Of a stretch of 41,347 nt of DNA, positions 16,117 through 24,529 are shown piece by piece. The first letter of the stretch is position 1. Each line of letters opens with the position of its first letter. The stretch is from NCBI GenBank assembly GCA_900473415.1, contig UCLR01000034.1, positions 1-41,347 on the forward strand, read 5' to 3'. Source of the stretch: Hyphomicrobiales bacterium (GTDB lineage Bacteria > Pseudomonadota > Alphaproteobacteria > Rhizobiales > Beijerinckiaceae). Both the position numbers and the translations under genes were made by a program. A model generated the notes under the pieces. That model ran no database searches, was not told the DNA's origin, and saw nothing but the letters and a program-made list of their open reading frames with translations.

Positions 16117-16145
16117 TTGACCGAGGCTATATATGACCGGATCAT
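16117..16145 (+). promoter_or_regulatory. candidate sigma-70 promoter of the peroxiredoxin/transporter operon
   Basis: TTGACC (16117-16122) and GATCAT (16140-16145) are spaced by 17 bases, matching 5 of 6 and 4 of 6 consensus positions. They sit 24 bases before the ATG of the peroxiredoxin-like gene. The surrounding stretch 16060-16168 is AT-rich. A TATATAT run at 16128-16134 inside the spacer could be an alternative -10. A weak Shine-Dalgarno precedes the ATG. Confidence 0.35.
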
Positions 16146-16168
16146 AACCATTCAACGATCAAGAATTC

Positions 16169-16852
16169 ATGGCAATGGTTTCACTCAGCGAACAGTTCCG
16201 GCAACTCGAAGCCGAACGTGAAAGAAACTGGTCACCGGAGGCCTTGCGCGTTAATCGCGAGCAGCGTCGGCGGCTCGTGGCCGGACTCGGCGACAGGCGT
16301 CGCGTGCAAGTCGGAGACCTCGTCGGCCCGGCGACGCTGATCGACGTCGTGGAAGGAGCAGTCGAGCTCGGCAGCCTCCATGCCGAGAAGCCACTGGTCC
16401 TGATCTTCTTCCGCTTCGCCGGCTGCCCTGCCTGCAACATTGCCTTGCCGCACTACGAGCGAGAATTGGCTCCTGGCTTGCCGGCGCGTGGGGCGCGCTT
16501 GGTCGCGGTCAGCCCGCAACTTCCCGGGCGGCTCGCTGAGATCCGCGACAGGCATGCGCTGTCCTTCGCTGTCGCCACCGATCCGGGGAATGCGCTCGCG
16601 ACGCGGCTGGGCGTCACCTACGAATACGACGACGCCTCGCGCACCGCGGCCATCGCTGCCGGCAGGCCAATCGGCGACGTGACCGGCACGGGCACCTGGG
16701 AGCTTCCCATGCCTTCGGTGCTCGTGATCGACCGTGAAGGCATCGTCCGCTTCGCGGACATCAGTCCCGATTGGATGGATCGCACGGAAGCCAGTTCGAT
16801 CCTCGCGGCACTCGATGCCATTGCCGACGCCGACATCAGCCGAGTCGCCTGA
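16169..16852 (+). CDS. peroxiredoxin-like (AhpC/TSA) thiol protein
   Basis: A 227-residue cytoplasmic thioredoxin-fold protein. An N-terminal helical, Arg/Glu-rich part (1-48) precedes the fold. The active site is FFRFAGCPACNIALPHYE with Cys86 and Cys89: a C-x-x-C where classical peroxiredoxins have a single peroxidatic Cys in T-x-x-C. A later block, PMPSVLVIDREGIVRFADISPDW, contains the cis-proline typical of the thioredoxin fold. It may reduce peroxides or act as a thiol-disulfide exchanger. It starts an apparent operon with a sulfonate-type transporter and a flavoprotein-ferredoxin pair, so it may serve redox steps on a sulfur ligand; that is inference. The ATG at 16169 or the second ATG at 16175 could be used; neither has a strong ribosome site. 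Confidence 0.82.
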   Translation: MAMVSLSEQFRQLEAERERNWSPEALRVNREQRRRLVAGLGDRRRVQVGDLVGPATLIDVVEGAVELGSLHAEKPLVLIFFRFAGCPACNIALPHYERELAPGLPARGARLVAVSPQLPGRLAEIRDRHALSFAVATDPGNALATRLGVTYEYDDASRTAAIAAGRPIGDVTGTGTWELPMPSVLVIDREGIVRFADISPDWMDRTEASSILAALDAIADADISRVA

Positions 16853-16902
16853 TCGCCCGGTCCTCCGGACCGTCTTGCAGGAAACACCAGGGATCACCAG
16901 AC

Positions 16903-17874
16903 ATGACGCTCATCACCCGTCGATCCTTCACATTCGCTCTCGGCGCCGCCAGCGTGACCGCACCAGCGATCGTGCATGGCGCGACGCCGGACCTTTCCAA
17001 GGTGACGCTGCGCATCGGCGATCAGGTCGGCCAGCATCGCAGCAAGCTTCAAGCCGCCGGCCTGCTCGATGATGTGCCCTACAAGATTGAGTGGTCGGCC
17101 TATCCTGCCGCGTTCCATCTGCACGAAGCCCTGAAGGCTGGGGCGATCGACATCGGCGCGGCCAACGATTCTCCCACAGTCAGCGCCATCGCAGGCGGCT
17201 CCAAGATCGCAGTGGTCGCCGCCTGGAGCAATGGCGGCAAGGGCACGCGGCTTTACGTGCCGAAATCCAGCAGCGCCAGGACCGTCGCCGATCTGAAAGG
17301 CAAGACCATATCGCCCACGACTCGCGGCAGCGTGGCGCATTTCCTCGTCGTCGGCGAGCTGCGCAAGGCGGGCCTGAGCGAAGGCGACGTTAAACTCGCT
17401 TTCCTGAACCCCGTCGATGCCGGTGCCGCCTTCGCAGCAGGCAGCATCGATGCCTGGGCCACCTGGGGTATCTATGGAGCCCGCATCCGCAGCTCTCTGG
17501 GAGCGCGCGTGCTCTCGGATGGCGAGGACGTGAATTCCGGCCTCTTCGTCTTCAGCGCGACGCGCAGCGCCCTCGCTGACCCCGGCAAGGTAGCCGCGAT
17601 CGCCGACTACGCCGACCGCATCGAGCGCAGCTATCGCTGGAGCCGCGAGAAGAAGGCGGACCACATCGCCTGGTACAAGACCTACGCCAAACAGGATGAG
17701 GAGACGGCGCTGGCCGTCTATGACGACGAGGTGCCCTATCGCCGTGTGAAGATCGACGACGCCTTCGCTGGCCTGCTTAAGAAGACCTTCGACACCTGGA
17801 CCTCGGTCGGTGTGCTGAACGGCGAGATCGACTTTCGCGAGCACCTCTATCGCGACCTCGTCGTCGGAGCCTGA
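16903..17874 (+). CDS. SsuA/TauA-like ABC substrate-binding protein (second system)
   Basis: A 323-residue binding protein of the NrtA/SsuA/TauA fold. The ATG at 16903 follows CAGGGATCACCAGAC and gives a twin-arginine leader (Arg6-Arg7, TRRSFTFALGAASVTAPAIVHG). The mature part reads VTLRIGDQVGQHRSKLQAAGLL, then YKIEWSAYPAAFHLHEALKAGAIDIGAANDSPTV and VADLKGKTISPTTRGSVAHFLV, all diagnostic of this group. It is clearly diverged from the minus-strand SsuA-like protein, with different pocket loops, so it probably binds another ligand. It is followed by its own permease and ATPase with 2-base gaps. Confidence 0.88.
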   Translation: MTLITRRSFTFALGAASVTAPAIVHGATPDLSKVTLRIGDQVGQHRSKLQAAGLLDDVPYKIEWSAYPAAFHLHEALKAGAIDIGAANDSPTVSAIAGGSKIAVVAAWSNGGKGTRLYVPKSSSARTVADLKGKTISPTTRGSVAHFLVVGELRKAGLSEGDVKLAFLNPVDAGAAFAAGSIDAWATWGIYGARIRSSLGARVLSDGEDVNSGLFVFSATRSALADPGKVAAIADYADRIERSYRWSREKKADHIAWYKTYAKQDEETALAVYDDEVPYRRVKIDDAFAGLLKKTFDTWTSVGVLNGEIDFREHLYRDLVVGA

Positions 17875-17876
17875 TC

Positions 17877-18791
17877 GTGACGAGCGAAGTTGCCACCATC
17901 GCTCGAAAGGCGTCGTCGCCCGTCCTGGGCCGGTTCACGCCGAAGCCGAGGCCTGAGCCTCGGCCGCGCCTGCCGTCGGCCGGCGCGCCCGAGCTCGTCC
18001 TCGTCCAGCCCGAGGCGGAAAGGCGCGGGGGCTTGCCTCGCCCGCTGCGCCGGGCCATCGGGCCGGTGCTTCTGGTGGCGCTGTGGCATCTATTATCGGT
18101 GACCGGCGTGCTGTCGCCGGCCGTGCTCGCCGGGCCGGCTACCGTCCTGACGAGCGCCGCGTCGCTCTGGGCCACGGGCGAGTTGCAGGACGCGATCCTC
18201 GCATCGCTCGGCCGGGCCGCGTCGGGCCTCCTGATCGGGGGCACCATCGGGGTGACACTCGCCGTCATCTCCGGACTGTTCCGGCTCGGCGAGGATCTGA
18301 TCGATTCCACCGTGCAGATGCTGCGCACGGTGCCGAACATTGCGCTGATCCCGCTCTTCATCATCTGGTTTGGTATCGGCGAGGCGCCGAAGATCGCGCT
18401 GATCGCGCTGGCGACCGCCTTTCCGCTGTACCTCAACGTCTATGCCGGCATCCGCAACGTCGATCAGAGTTTGGTCGAGGCAGCCCGTACTCTGGGGCTG
18501 TCCCGGGCGGCAATGATCCGCCATGTCATCCTGCCGGGGGCGTTGCCCAACGCTTTGGTCGGCCTGCGCTATTCGCTCGGAGTCGCCTGGCTGGCGCTGG
18601 TCTTTGGTGAGCAGGTCAACGCCACGGCCGGCGTCGGCTACCTGATGAACAACGCGCGCGAGTTCTTCCAGACGGATGTCATCGTCGTCTGCCTCGCCGT
18701 CTATGCGCTGTTGGGCCTGATCGTCGATTTCATCGTGCGGCTGCTGGAGCGCCTGCTGCTCTCCTGGCGCCCGGCCTTCTCCGGAGCCTGA
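17877..18791 (+). CDS. SsuC-like ABC transporter permease (second system)
   Basis: A 304-residue permease beginning with GTG two bases after the binding-protein stop. The first 55 residues are a polar, Pro/Arg-rich cytoplasmic extension (RFTPKPRPEPRPRLPSAG), longer than usual. About six membrane segments follow. The EAA loop reads VDQSLVEAARTLGLSRAAMIRHVILPGALPNALVG, and FGEQVNATAGVGYLMNNAREFFQTD is the standard late loop of sulfonate/nitrate/taurine permeases. It ends two bases before the ATPase start. Its channel serves the binding protein encoded at 16903-17874. Confidence 0.89.
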   Translation: MTSEVATIARKASSPVLGRFTPKPRPEPRPRLPSAGAPELVLVQPEAERRGGLPRPLRRAIGPVLLVALWHLLSVTGVLSPAVLAGPATVLTSAASLWATGELQDAILASLGRAASGLLIGGTIGVTLAVISGLFRLGEDLIDSTVQMLRTVPNIALIPLFIIWFGIGEAPKIALIALATAFPLYLNVYAGIRNVDQSLVEAARTLGLSRAAMIRHVILPGALPNALVGLRYSLGVAWLALVFGEQVNATAGVGYLMNNAREFFQTDVIVVCLAVYALLGLIVDFIVRLLERLLLSWRPAFSGA

Positions 18792-18793
18792 GC

Positions 18794-19531
18794 ATGACCG
18801 TCTCCGACACTGGCGACCTGGCGGTCCGCGTCCGGGGCCTTACCCGGCGCTTCGGCGACAGGGCGGTGATCGACGATCTCGACATCGACATCCGCACTGG
18901 CGAGTTTGTCGCGCTCGTCGGCGCCAGTGGCTGCGGCAAGAGCACATTGCTGCGGATCCTCGCCGATCTCGACCATGGCATCGACGGCGAGGTCCGGGTG
19001 CCGCGGCGGCGCGCCGTGGCGTTCCAGGCGCCGCGGCTGATGCCGTGGAAGCCCGTCTGGCGCAATGTCACGCTCGGCCTGCCGGGCGGCGATCCGCGTC
19101 GACGCGCCGAAGCGGCACTGGCAGAGGTCGGTCTCTCGCATCGCGCCGATGTCTGGCCCAAGGTTCTGTCCGGCGGCGAAGCGCAGCGCGCTTCCCTTGC
19201 TCGTGCGCTCGTTCGGGACCCCGATCTGCTGCTGCTGGACGAGCCCTTCGGCGCACTCGACGCGCTGACCCGGATCAAGGCGCAGCATCTCGTCGCGGAA
19301 CTCTGGCAGCGTCGGCGTTGCGCGGTCCTGCTCGTCACCCATGATGTTGAAGAGGCGTTGCTGCTCGCCGACCGCGTGCTGGTGATGCGCGACGGCGTCA
19401 TCGCCCATGCGGTTCCGGTGACGTTGGAACGGCCGCGGCGGCTCGACGATCCGCTCTTCGCCGAGCTGAGAAGCGAACTACTCGGCTGGCTGGGTGTGGG
19501 CGAGGACATTGCGGGCCGGAGGGCGGCATGA
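18794..19531 (+). CDS. SsuB-like ABC transporter ATPase (second system)
   Basis: A 245-residue nucleotide-binding subunit. Walker A GASGCGKST is at 43-51, the Q-loop reads AVAFQAPRLMPWKPV, the signature is LSGGEAQR, Walker B LLLLDEPFGALDALTR, and the switch region LLVTHDVEEALLLAD. PRLMPWKPVWRNV and FGALDALTR are typical SsuB phrases. The C-terminal tail is short. Its stop overlaps the flavoprotein start in ATGA, which ties the transporter and the redox enzyme pair into one translational unit and implies that the imported compound is the substrate of the flavoprotein. Confidence 0.9.
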   Translation: MTVSDTGDLAVRVRGLTRRFGDRAVIDDLDIDIRTGEFVALVGASGCGKSTLLRILADLDHGIDGEVRVPRRRAVAFQAPRLMPWKPVWRNVTLGLPGGDPRRRAEAALAEVGLSHRADVWPKVLSGGEAQRASLARALVRDPDLLLLDEPFGALDALTRIKAQHLVAELWQRRRCAVLLVTHDVEEALLLADRVLVMRDGVIAHAVPVTLERPRRLDDPLFAELRSELLGWLGVGEDIAGRRAA

Positions 19532-21135
19532 ACCGATTTCACGCAGAGGCGGAAGGACTCGTAGCCGATGTGCTCGTGATCGGCGGCGGCATGGCGGGAG
19601 CCTGGGCCGCTACGGCGGCGGCACGCGAGGGCGCCCATGTCGTGCTCGTCGAGAAGGGCTTTTGCGGCACGAGCGGAGTCACGGCCGCTGCCGGCCCCGG
19701 ACATTGGTGGGCACCGCCCGACCCGCCCGAGGCGCGCGTGAACGCGATCGCGCAGCGCCAGCGCATCGCCTTCGGGCTCGGGGACCCCGTCTGGATGCGG
19801 CGCGTCCTCGACGAGACCTGGCGGCTGCTGCCGACGTTGGCGCCCTACTACGACTTCCCGAAGGATGAGCATGGCAGGGTGCGGAACTATCGCGCCATGC
19901 GCGGGCCGGAATATATGCGCGCATTGCGCCAGCAGATCGTCAATCTCGGCGTCGTCGTGCTCGACCATTGCCCGGCACTTGAGCTTCTCGCGCATGCCGA
20001 TGGCGCGATCGGAGGCGCCGCCGGCATCCGCACCCAGCGGGGCGGTTCACCCTGGCGTATCGCGGCCGGGGCCGTGATCCTGGCCGCAGGCGGCACGAGC
20101 TTCCGCTCTCATCTGCTCGGTTCGCGCAACAACACCGGTGACGGCTATCTGATGGCGGCCGAAGCCGGCGCGGAGCTCTCGGGCATGGAGTTCACGGCCG
20201 CCTACACGGTAGCGCCGCAGCACTCGACCATGACCCGGACGATGTCCTACGCCTTCGCCGACTATTTCGACGCCGATGGCCGCCAGATCGATGCGCCGTT
20301 CGGCCCCGACCAGACCGAGCGGTTGGCGCAGGCCCTGCTCGCAGGCCCGGTCTACTGCTCGCTCGCGCGCCTTCCCGCGGATGTCCAGAGCCATCTCCCG
20401 ACGATCTCGCCGAATGTGATGCTGCCCTTCGCTCGCTGGGGAATCGACCCCTTCCGTGAGCGCTTCGAGGTGACCCTCCATACCGACGGCACGATCCGCG
20501 GCATTGGTGGCGTCAGAGTGCAAGGCGAGGACTGCGGTACCGGTGTGCCGGGACTCTATGTTGCCGGGGATACCGCAAGCCGGGAACTCGTGGCGGGAGC
20601 GAGCTCGGGCGGCGGAAACGTCAACTCCGCCTGGGCCCTGTCTTCCGGCACCTGGGCAGGGCGCGCCGCCGCGCGCCGAGCCCGCCGGGTTCCAGCCAGC
20701 TTCGGTGGGCTCGTTCCGCTCGGCCGGGCGGGGCTGAGGCCTTCCGGCCGGCCACGCCCCACAGAGGCTGTCGAAGCAATCGCCGCGGTACGTGCGGAGA
20801 TGCACCCATACGACAAGAACCTGTTTCGAACCGGCGCCGGCCTCGAGGCGTCACGGCGAGCCCTGCACGATGTCTGGTCTGATCTTGCGGCTCATGCCGG
20901 AGAGGACGGAGCGGCCTCGCTCGGCTTGCGTGAGGCTGCGGCATTGGTCGCTTCGGCTCGCTGGTCGGTGGCTACGGCCGGAGCCCGCACAGAGACGCGG
21001 GGTATGCACCGGCGACTCGACCACCCCGAACTCGATCCCGGCCTCGCCACGAGGCTGGTCGCGAGCGGATTCGAGGCAGTCGCGGTCCGGCCGGAGACCT
21101 CCCCCGCCCCCAAGGCTTTCGAAAGCGTCGCATGA
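19528..21135 (+). CDS. AprA/fumarate-reductase-like FAD oxidoreductase
   Basis: A 535-residue flavoprotein of the succinate dehydrogenase/fumarate reductase/APS-reductase alpha superfamily. The Rossmann FAD site is VLVIGGGMAGAWAATAAAREGAHVVLVEK (GGGMAG at 19-24). AAGAVILAAGGTSFRS is the second FAD contact, RNNTGDGYLMAAEAGAELSGMEF is the T-G-D-G flavin loop, and VPGLYVAGDTASRELVAGASSGGGNVNSAWALSSG is the C-terminal FAD segment. The gene is coupled by ATGA overlaps to an SsuB-type ATPase before it and to a two-cluster ferredoxin after it. That order resembles AprA-AprB, but the protein is about 100 residues shorter than dissimilatory AprA and there is no sat or qmo. I infer a two-subunit redox enzyme acting on the imported, probably sulfur-containing compound. 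Reaction unknown. Confidence 0.84.
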   Translation: MNRFHAEAEGLVADVLVIGGGMAGAWAATAAAREGAHVVLVEKGFCGTSGVTAAAGPGHWWAPPDPPEARVNAIAQRQRIAFGLGDPVWMRRVLDETWRLLPTLAPYYDFPKDEHGRVRNYRAMRGPEYMRALRQQIVNLGVVVLDHCPALELLAHADGAIGGAAGIRTQRGGSPWRIAAGAVILAAGGTSFRSHLLGSRNNTGDGYLMAAEAGAELSGMEFTAAYTVAPQHSTMTRTMSYAFADYFDADGRQIDAPFGPDQTERLAQALLAGPVYCSLARLPADVQSHLPTISPNVMLPFARWGIDPFRERFEVTLHTDGTIRGIGGVRVQGEDCGTGVPGLYVAGDTASRELVAGASSGGGNVNSAWALSSGTWAGRAAARRARRVPASFGGLVPLGRAGLRPSGRPRPTEAVEAIAAVRAEMHPYDKNLFRTGAGLEASRRALHDVWSDLAAHAGEDGAASLGLREAAALVASARWSVATAGARTETRGMHRRLDHPELDPGLATRLVASGFEAVAVRPETSPAPKAFESVA

Positions 21136-21476
21136 TCGAACTTGTCATCGCCGAGCGTTGCACCGCCTGCGAGCGCTGCATCGAGGTCTGCCCATCGAAT
21201 GTGTTCGAGCCCACGGCGTCGGGGCCGCCCGCAATCGCGCGTCAGGAGGACTGCCAGACCTGTTTCATGTGCGAACTGTATTGCACCGCCGACGCTCTGT
21301 ATGTGGCGCCGAATGCCGAGCGCCCCGAGCCCGTCGAGCGAGCCGCCGTCCTGGCCTCGGGCCTGCTCGGCCAATACCGTCGCGATTCCGGCTGGGACGA
21401 GTGGCAGGGTCTTTATCCGAACGAGCAGTGGCTGATGGAAACGGTCTTCCGGAGGGCTGCGGAGGTTGCCCGGTAG
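21132..21476 (+). CDS. 2x[4Fe-4S] ferredoxin subunit, AprB-like
   Basis: A 114-residue iron-sulfur protein. Two cluster motifs are intact: Cys10, Cys13, Cys16 and Cys20-Pro (C-x2-C-x2-C-x3-C-P), and Cys41, Cys44, Cys47 and Cys51. The second lacks the usual proline after the last cysteine. The C-terminal 50 residues (RDSGWDEWQGLYPNEQWLMETVFRR) form an acidic, aromatic tail that may wrap the flavoprotein, as the AprB tail does on AprA. The ATG lies in an ATGA overlap with the flavoprotein stop, so 1:1 synthesis is likely. It should ferry electrons to or from the FAD of the partner. It ends the operon. Confidence 0.88.
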   Translation: MIELVIAERCTACERCIEVCPSNVFEPTASGPPAIARQEDCQTCFMCELYCTADALYVAPNAERPEPVERAAVLASGLLGQYRRDSGWDEWQGLYPNEQWLMETVFRRAAEVAR

Positions 21477-21686
21477 TTGTCGGGAAACACCGCGGGAAGC
21501 AGCTTCAGCCGACATTCGTCGAGAGCGAGCTGCAGCTAGCCAGCGTCTGCTTGCCGGCGGCATGCCACTGCGCCAATCTCCGCTCACGGCGCAGGCTTAC
21601 CTTCGGCGGCGGATTGCCCACCCGGTATCGTGACCAGGCGGCATACCCCGGGGAACGTCCATATCTTCAGAGCGCCGAGCTGAGGA
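21477..21686. other. non-coding gap between converging operons
   Basis: A stretch of 210 bases between the ferredoxin stop and the stop of the minus-strand PLP dehydratase gene. I find no convincing frame, no ribosome site and no strong hairpin with a T-run. It probably holds the ends of both transcripts. Confidence 0.5.
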
Positions 21687-22625
21687 TCAACTGAAGCCGT
21701 CCGTTCCTGCCCCGCAAACCAACGCACAAACGTGTGCGTCGGCGGCCATCCGCAAGCGGCCGCCTCTCAATGCTGCCAGCGAGGCCGCACCGGACAGGTC
21801 AGCCGCTAAACCGAACTCGAACCAGAGCGACTTGGCCGCCTGTTCCATCTCGGCGTCGCTGACCAGGACGATCTCATCGACATTGCGAGCCACCGCCTCG
21901 TAGATCGCTTGGTCGGTCTGGCGGCAGGACATGGTGGCGACCCGCGTCTCCAGCCTGTCGAGCGCGACGAGCTTGCCAGCGGCCAGGCAGGCATGAAGCG
22001 TGGGCGAGCCGACCGGCTCGATACCGATGATCCGGGTCTGCGGCCGCAACGCCTTAACGGCCGTCGACAAACCGGTGATCAATCCGCCTCCGCCGATGGC
22101 GACGAGAATGACGTCGACGTCGGGCATGTCGTCGAGGATATCGAGGCCGAGCGTGCCCTGCCCTGCCACGACAACCGGATCACTGAAGGGATGGGCGTAG
22201 GTCGCACCGGCGTCCCGGGCATGGGTCAGGGCAGCCTCATTGGCCTCGTCCCAGACGTCGCCGACGATATGAACGCCCGCGCCCCAGTCGCGCAGCTTGG
22301 CGATCTTGTCCGGAGCGGCGTTGGACGGCAGGAAGATCGTCGCCGGCACGCCGAGCACATGGGCCGAGCGGGCAATGGCCAAGCCGTGATTGCCGCCCGA
22401 GGCCGTGACGACGCCGCGCGCCAATTCCTCCGGCGCGAGAGTCAGCAGCCGGTTCATCGCGCCGCGCGCCTTGAACGAGCCAGCCGCCTGCAGCAGTTCG
22501 AGCTTCAGCGTGACATGGCCGCCAAGATCATCATCGCGCGTCCTGGAATAAGGCAGCGTCGGCGTGCGCCGGATATAGGGCGCGATCCGTTCGCGCGCCG
22601 CGCGGATATCTTCGAGCGCAATCAC
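21687..22625 (-). CDS. PLP-dependent serine/threonine dehydratase family, EutB-like
   Basis: A 312-residue fold-type II PLP enzyme. The GTG at 22625 forms a GTGA overlap with the stop of the deacylase gene and begins VIALEDIRAARERIAPYIRRTPTLPYS, the normal start of threonine dehydratase catalytic domains. Lys52 in GSFKARGAMNRL is the Schiff-base lysine, SGGNHGLAIA contacts the cofactor, and AIGGGGLITG is the phosphate-binding glycine loop. There is no regulatory ACT domain. In ectoine/hydroxyectoine catabolism a protein of this type (EutB) removes the hydroxyl as water and ammonia, and the genes next to it here are deacylase and M24 relatives of DoeB and DoeA. It probably eliminates water or ammonia from a hydroxy-amino acid late in the pathway. 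A longer frame to 23042 is a shadow. Confidence 0.85.
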   Translation of the reverse strand: MIALEDIRAARERIAPYIRRTPTLPYSRTRDDDLGGHVTLKLELLQAAGSFKARGAMNRLLTLAPEELARGVVTASGGNHGLAIARSAHVLGVPATIFLPSNAAPDKIAKLRDWGAGVHIVGDVWDEANEAALTHARDAGATYAHPFSDPVVVAGQGTLGLDILDDMPDVDVILVAIGGGGLITGLSTAVKALRPQTRIIGIEPVGSPTLHACLAAGKLVALDRLETRVATMSCRQTDQAIYEAVARNVDEIVLVSDAEMEQAAKSLWFEFGLAADLSGAASLAALRGGRLRMAADAHVCALVCGAGTDGFS

Positions 22626-23653
22626 GACAGGGTCCCGCGATACGGTGCCGCAACGACGAGACAGCAATTGCCCGGCCTCACCCGCCCCGGTTGGCGACGG
22701 CCGTAGAGGATGCCATCGGCTGCGTAGTGAAGCGTCTCCGGCGGACGCGTCGGATCCCAGGTGCAGTGGATGCGGCCGGCGGGCTGACCAGCGCTGACCG
22801 CGGCGCCATTGGCGTGGAAGGGCTCGAAGATGCCGTCGGCCGTAGCGTAGACGTACGCCGATACGCCCGGCAGTTCGAGGACCTGGCCCTCGCCACGCTT
22901 CGGCTCGGGCTTCTCCAGGGCGACCACGCCGAGATGGTCGAGCACATTGGCGACGCCGCGGCGGCAGACCTTGAGCGCTTCGAGCGAGACCGTGCCGCCG
23001 CCTGCCATCTCGGTGCCGACCGTGACGAGCCCGGCGCGGCAAGCGGCGGCGGTCGCAGTGCGCGGCTCGCCGAGATTGCTGATGACGACGGTCATTGGCG
23101 CGTCGAAGGCCTGCACGGCGGCGACGTTGCGCTTGTGCAGCGCCGGGTCGTCCGTCGGCTCGACGATAGCGCTCGGGATGATGTCGAGCGAGGAGCCGCC
23201 GGAATGGAGATCGAGGAAGGCATCGCCGATCGGCAGGATGTGGTCGCTGACGAAGGCCGAGATCTGCTGGGTGATGGTGCCGCGCGGATCGCCGGGAAAG
23301 GTTCGGTTGAAGTTCAGCGCATCGACCGGCGAGGTCCGCTGGCCGGCGATCACCGCATGGACGTTGTTCGCCGGCATCAGGATGAGCCGGCCCTGTACGC
23401 GCCCGGGGTCGAGATCGCGGATCAGGTCGCAGATCGTGATCGGCCCTTCGTATTCGTCGCCGTGGTTGCCCCCCTCCATGATGACGGTCGGGCCAGAGCC
23501 GTTCTTGATCACAGCGATGGGCACGCGCGTGACACCCCAGGCATCGTCATGCGGCGAGTGCGGGATCATCAGGAAGCCCGCTTGCTTGCCCTGTTTCTCG
23601 GGATCGACGGTCAGGAAGGCGCTGGAGGGCCGGGGGATGACGCTGTTGTGCAT
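22622..23653 (-). CDS. AstE/AspA-type zinc deacylase, DoeB-like
   Basis: A 343-residue zinc carboxypeptidase-fold protein (succinylglutamate desuccinylase/aspartoacylase family). Zinc ligands are His64 and Glu67 in EGGNHGDEYEGP and His150 in DAFLDLHSGGSS; NFNRTFPGD is the substrate-binding motif. The C-terminal 100 residues form the beta-rich domain of this family. Size and motifs suit DoeB-like N-acyl-diaminobutyrate deacetylases, but the substrate here may differ. It removes an acyl group from an N-acylated amino acid. It is preceded by the creatininase-family gene (27-base gap), and its stop overlaps the start of the dehydratase. Confidence 0.85.
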   Translation of the reverse strand: MHNSVIPRPSSAFLTVDPEKQGKQAGFLMIPHSPHDDAWGVTRVPIAVIKNGSGPTVIMEGGNHGDEYEGPITICDLIRDLDPGRVQGRLILMPANNVHAVIAGQRTSPVDALNFNRTFPGDPRGTITQQISAFVSDHILPIGDAFLDLHSGGSSLDIIPSAIVEPTDDPALHKRNVAAVQAFDAPMTVVISNLGEPRTATAAACRAGLVTVGTEMAGGGTVSLEALKVCRRGVANVLDHLGVVALEKPEPKRGEGQVLELPGVSAYVYATADGIFEPFHANGAAVSAGQPAGRIHCTWDPTRPPETLHYAADGILYGRRQPGRVRPGNCCLVVAAPYRGTLS

Positions 23654-23680
23654 GACGGCTTTCGCGGATGTTTTCGGGAG

Positions 23681-24460
23681 TCAGATCGGGGCAGCCCAGA
23701 GCTGCGGTTCGAGCAGGGTCTCGGCGAGAGCTTTGGCGCTGGCTGCCAGCAGCGCCTCGCCCTTCTCGGGCGTGGCCAGGCCGGCGTCGCCGATGACGCC
23801 GTTGAGCGAGCGGCTGGACAACTGGCGCCAGCGATAGGCGCCGGGATTGACGCCGGCGATCGCCGACAGCCCCGGCACGAGCTCGCCATGGCACTGCGAC
23901 AGGATCGCTTCGTCGACCGTTTCGCGCGCCGCGGCGAGCATCATCGAGGTCTCCGCCTCGCAGGCATGCAGCACGGTGCTCTGGCGCTCCAGCAGCGCCG
24001 CGATGGCGGCCGGCGCGAGGTGCCAATAGGACGCGCAGCCGATCGGCAGCCGGTGCCTGACGGTGAGTTCGGTTACGATCGTCTCCAGCCCGGCGATGTT
24101 GCCGCCATGGCCGTTGAGGACGAACAGGCGCCGGAAGCCTTGCCGGATGGCCGATTCGCAGACGCACCGCAGCACGGCCTGCATGGTGGCGAAGTCGAGC
24201 GTGATCGTGCCCCCGAGAGAGATATGGTGCTCGGACATGCCGAAGGGGATGACCGGCGTCACCACCGCCGGCACGCGCTCGGCGACCAACAGCGCCGCAC
24301 GGCGCGCCACCTCGAAGGCGAGGCAGTGGTCGACCATCACCGGCAGATGCGGGCCGTGCTGCTCGGTCGCCCCGATGGGAACGATCACGATCGCATCGCG
24401 CTCTGCCAGATCGCGCAGCTCATGCGCCTTCAGCCGCGCCCATTCGATCTCGCCTGGCAT
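23681..24460 (-). CDS. creatininase-family metal-dependent amidohydrolase
   Basis: A 259-residue protein of the creatinine amidohydrolase family. I chose the ATG at 24460, which has GAGGAA nearby, over a GTG at 24478. Metal-binding elements are visible: IVIVPIGATEQHGPHLPVMVDH (Glu33, His35, Asp44) near the N-terminus, LNGHGGNIAG in the middle, and HACEAETSMM with a further Glu. Family members open cyclic amides or amidines (creatininase) or hydrolyse formamides (the archaeal ArfB/MftE branch). The neighbouring M24 protein at 29298 is creatinase-like, so a creatinine-type ring is a candidate substrate, but the family is broad. It lies between the transporter and the deacylase genes. Confidence 0.85.
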   Translation of the reverse strand: MPGEIEWARLKAHELRDLAERDAIVIVPIGATEQHGPHLPVMVDHCLAFEVARRAALLVAERVPAVVTPVIPFGMSEHHISLGGTITLDFATMQAVLRCVCESAIRQGFRRLFVLNGHGGNIAGLETIVTELTVRHRLPIGCASYWHLAPAAIAALLERQSTVLHACEAETSMMLAAARETVDEAILSQCHGELVPGLSAIAGVNPGAYRWRQLSSRSLNGVIGDAGLATPEKGEALLAASAKALAETLLEPQLWAAPI

Positions 24461-24529
24461 TTCGTTCCTCGCATCCACCAGCCGGAGGGGCGGGCCTCAG
24501 GGGCCCGCCCCGGTGCTGAGCTGCCCGCG

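Noticed and set aside
18730..19995. A 421-codon minus-strand open frame
   Set aside because: It runs antisense across the SsuB-like ATPase and the start of the flavoprotein, both well supported.
19528..21476. Dissimilatory APS reductase (AprAB)
   Set aside because: The flavoprotein is about 100 residues short of AprA, and no sat, qmo or dsr genes are near. Only the superfamily resemblance is supported.
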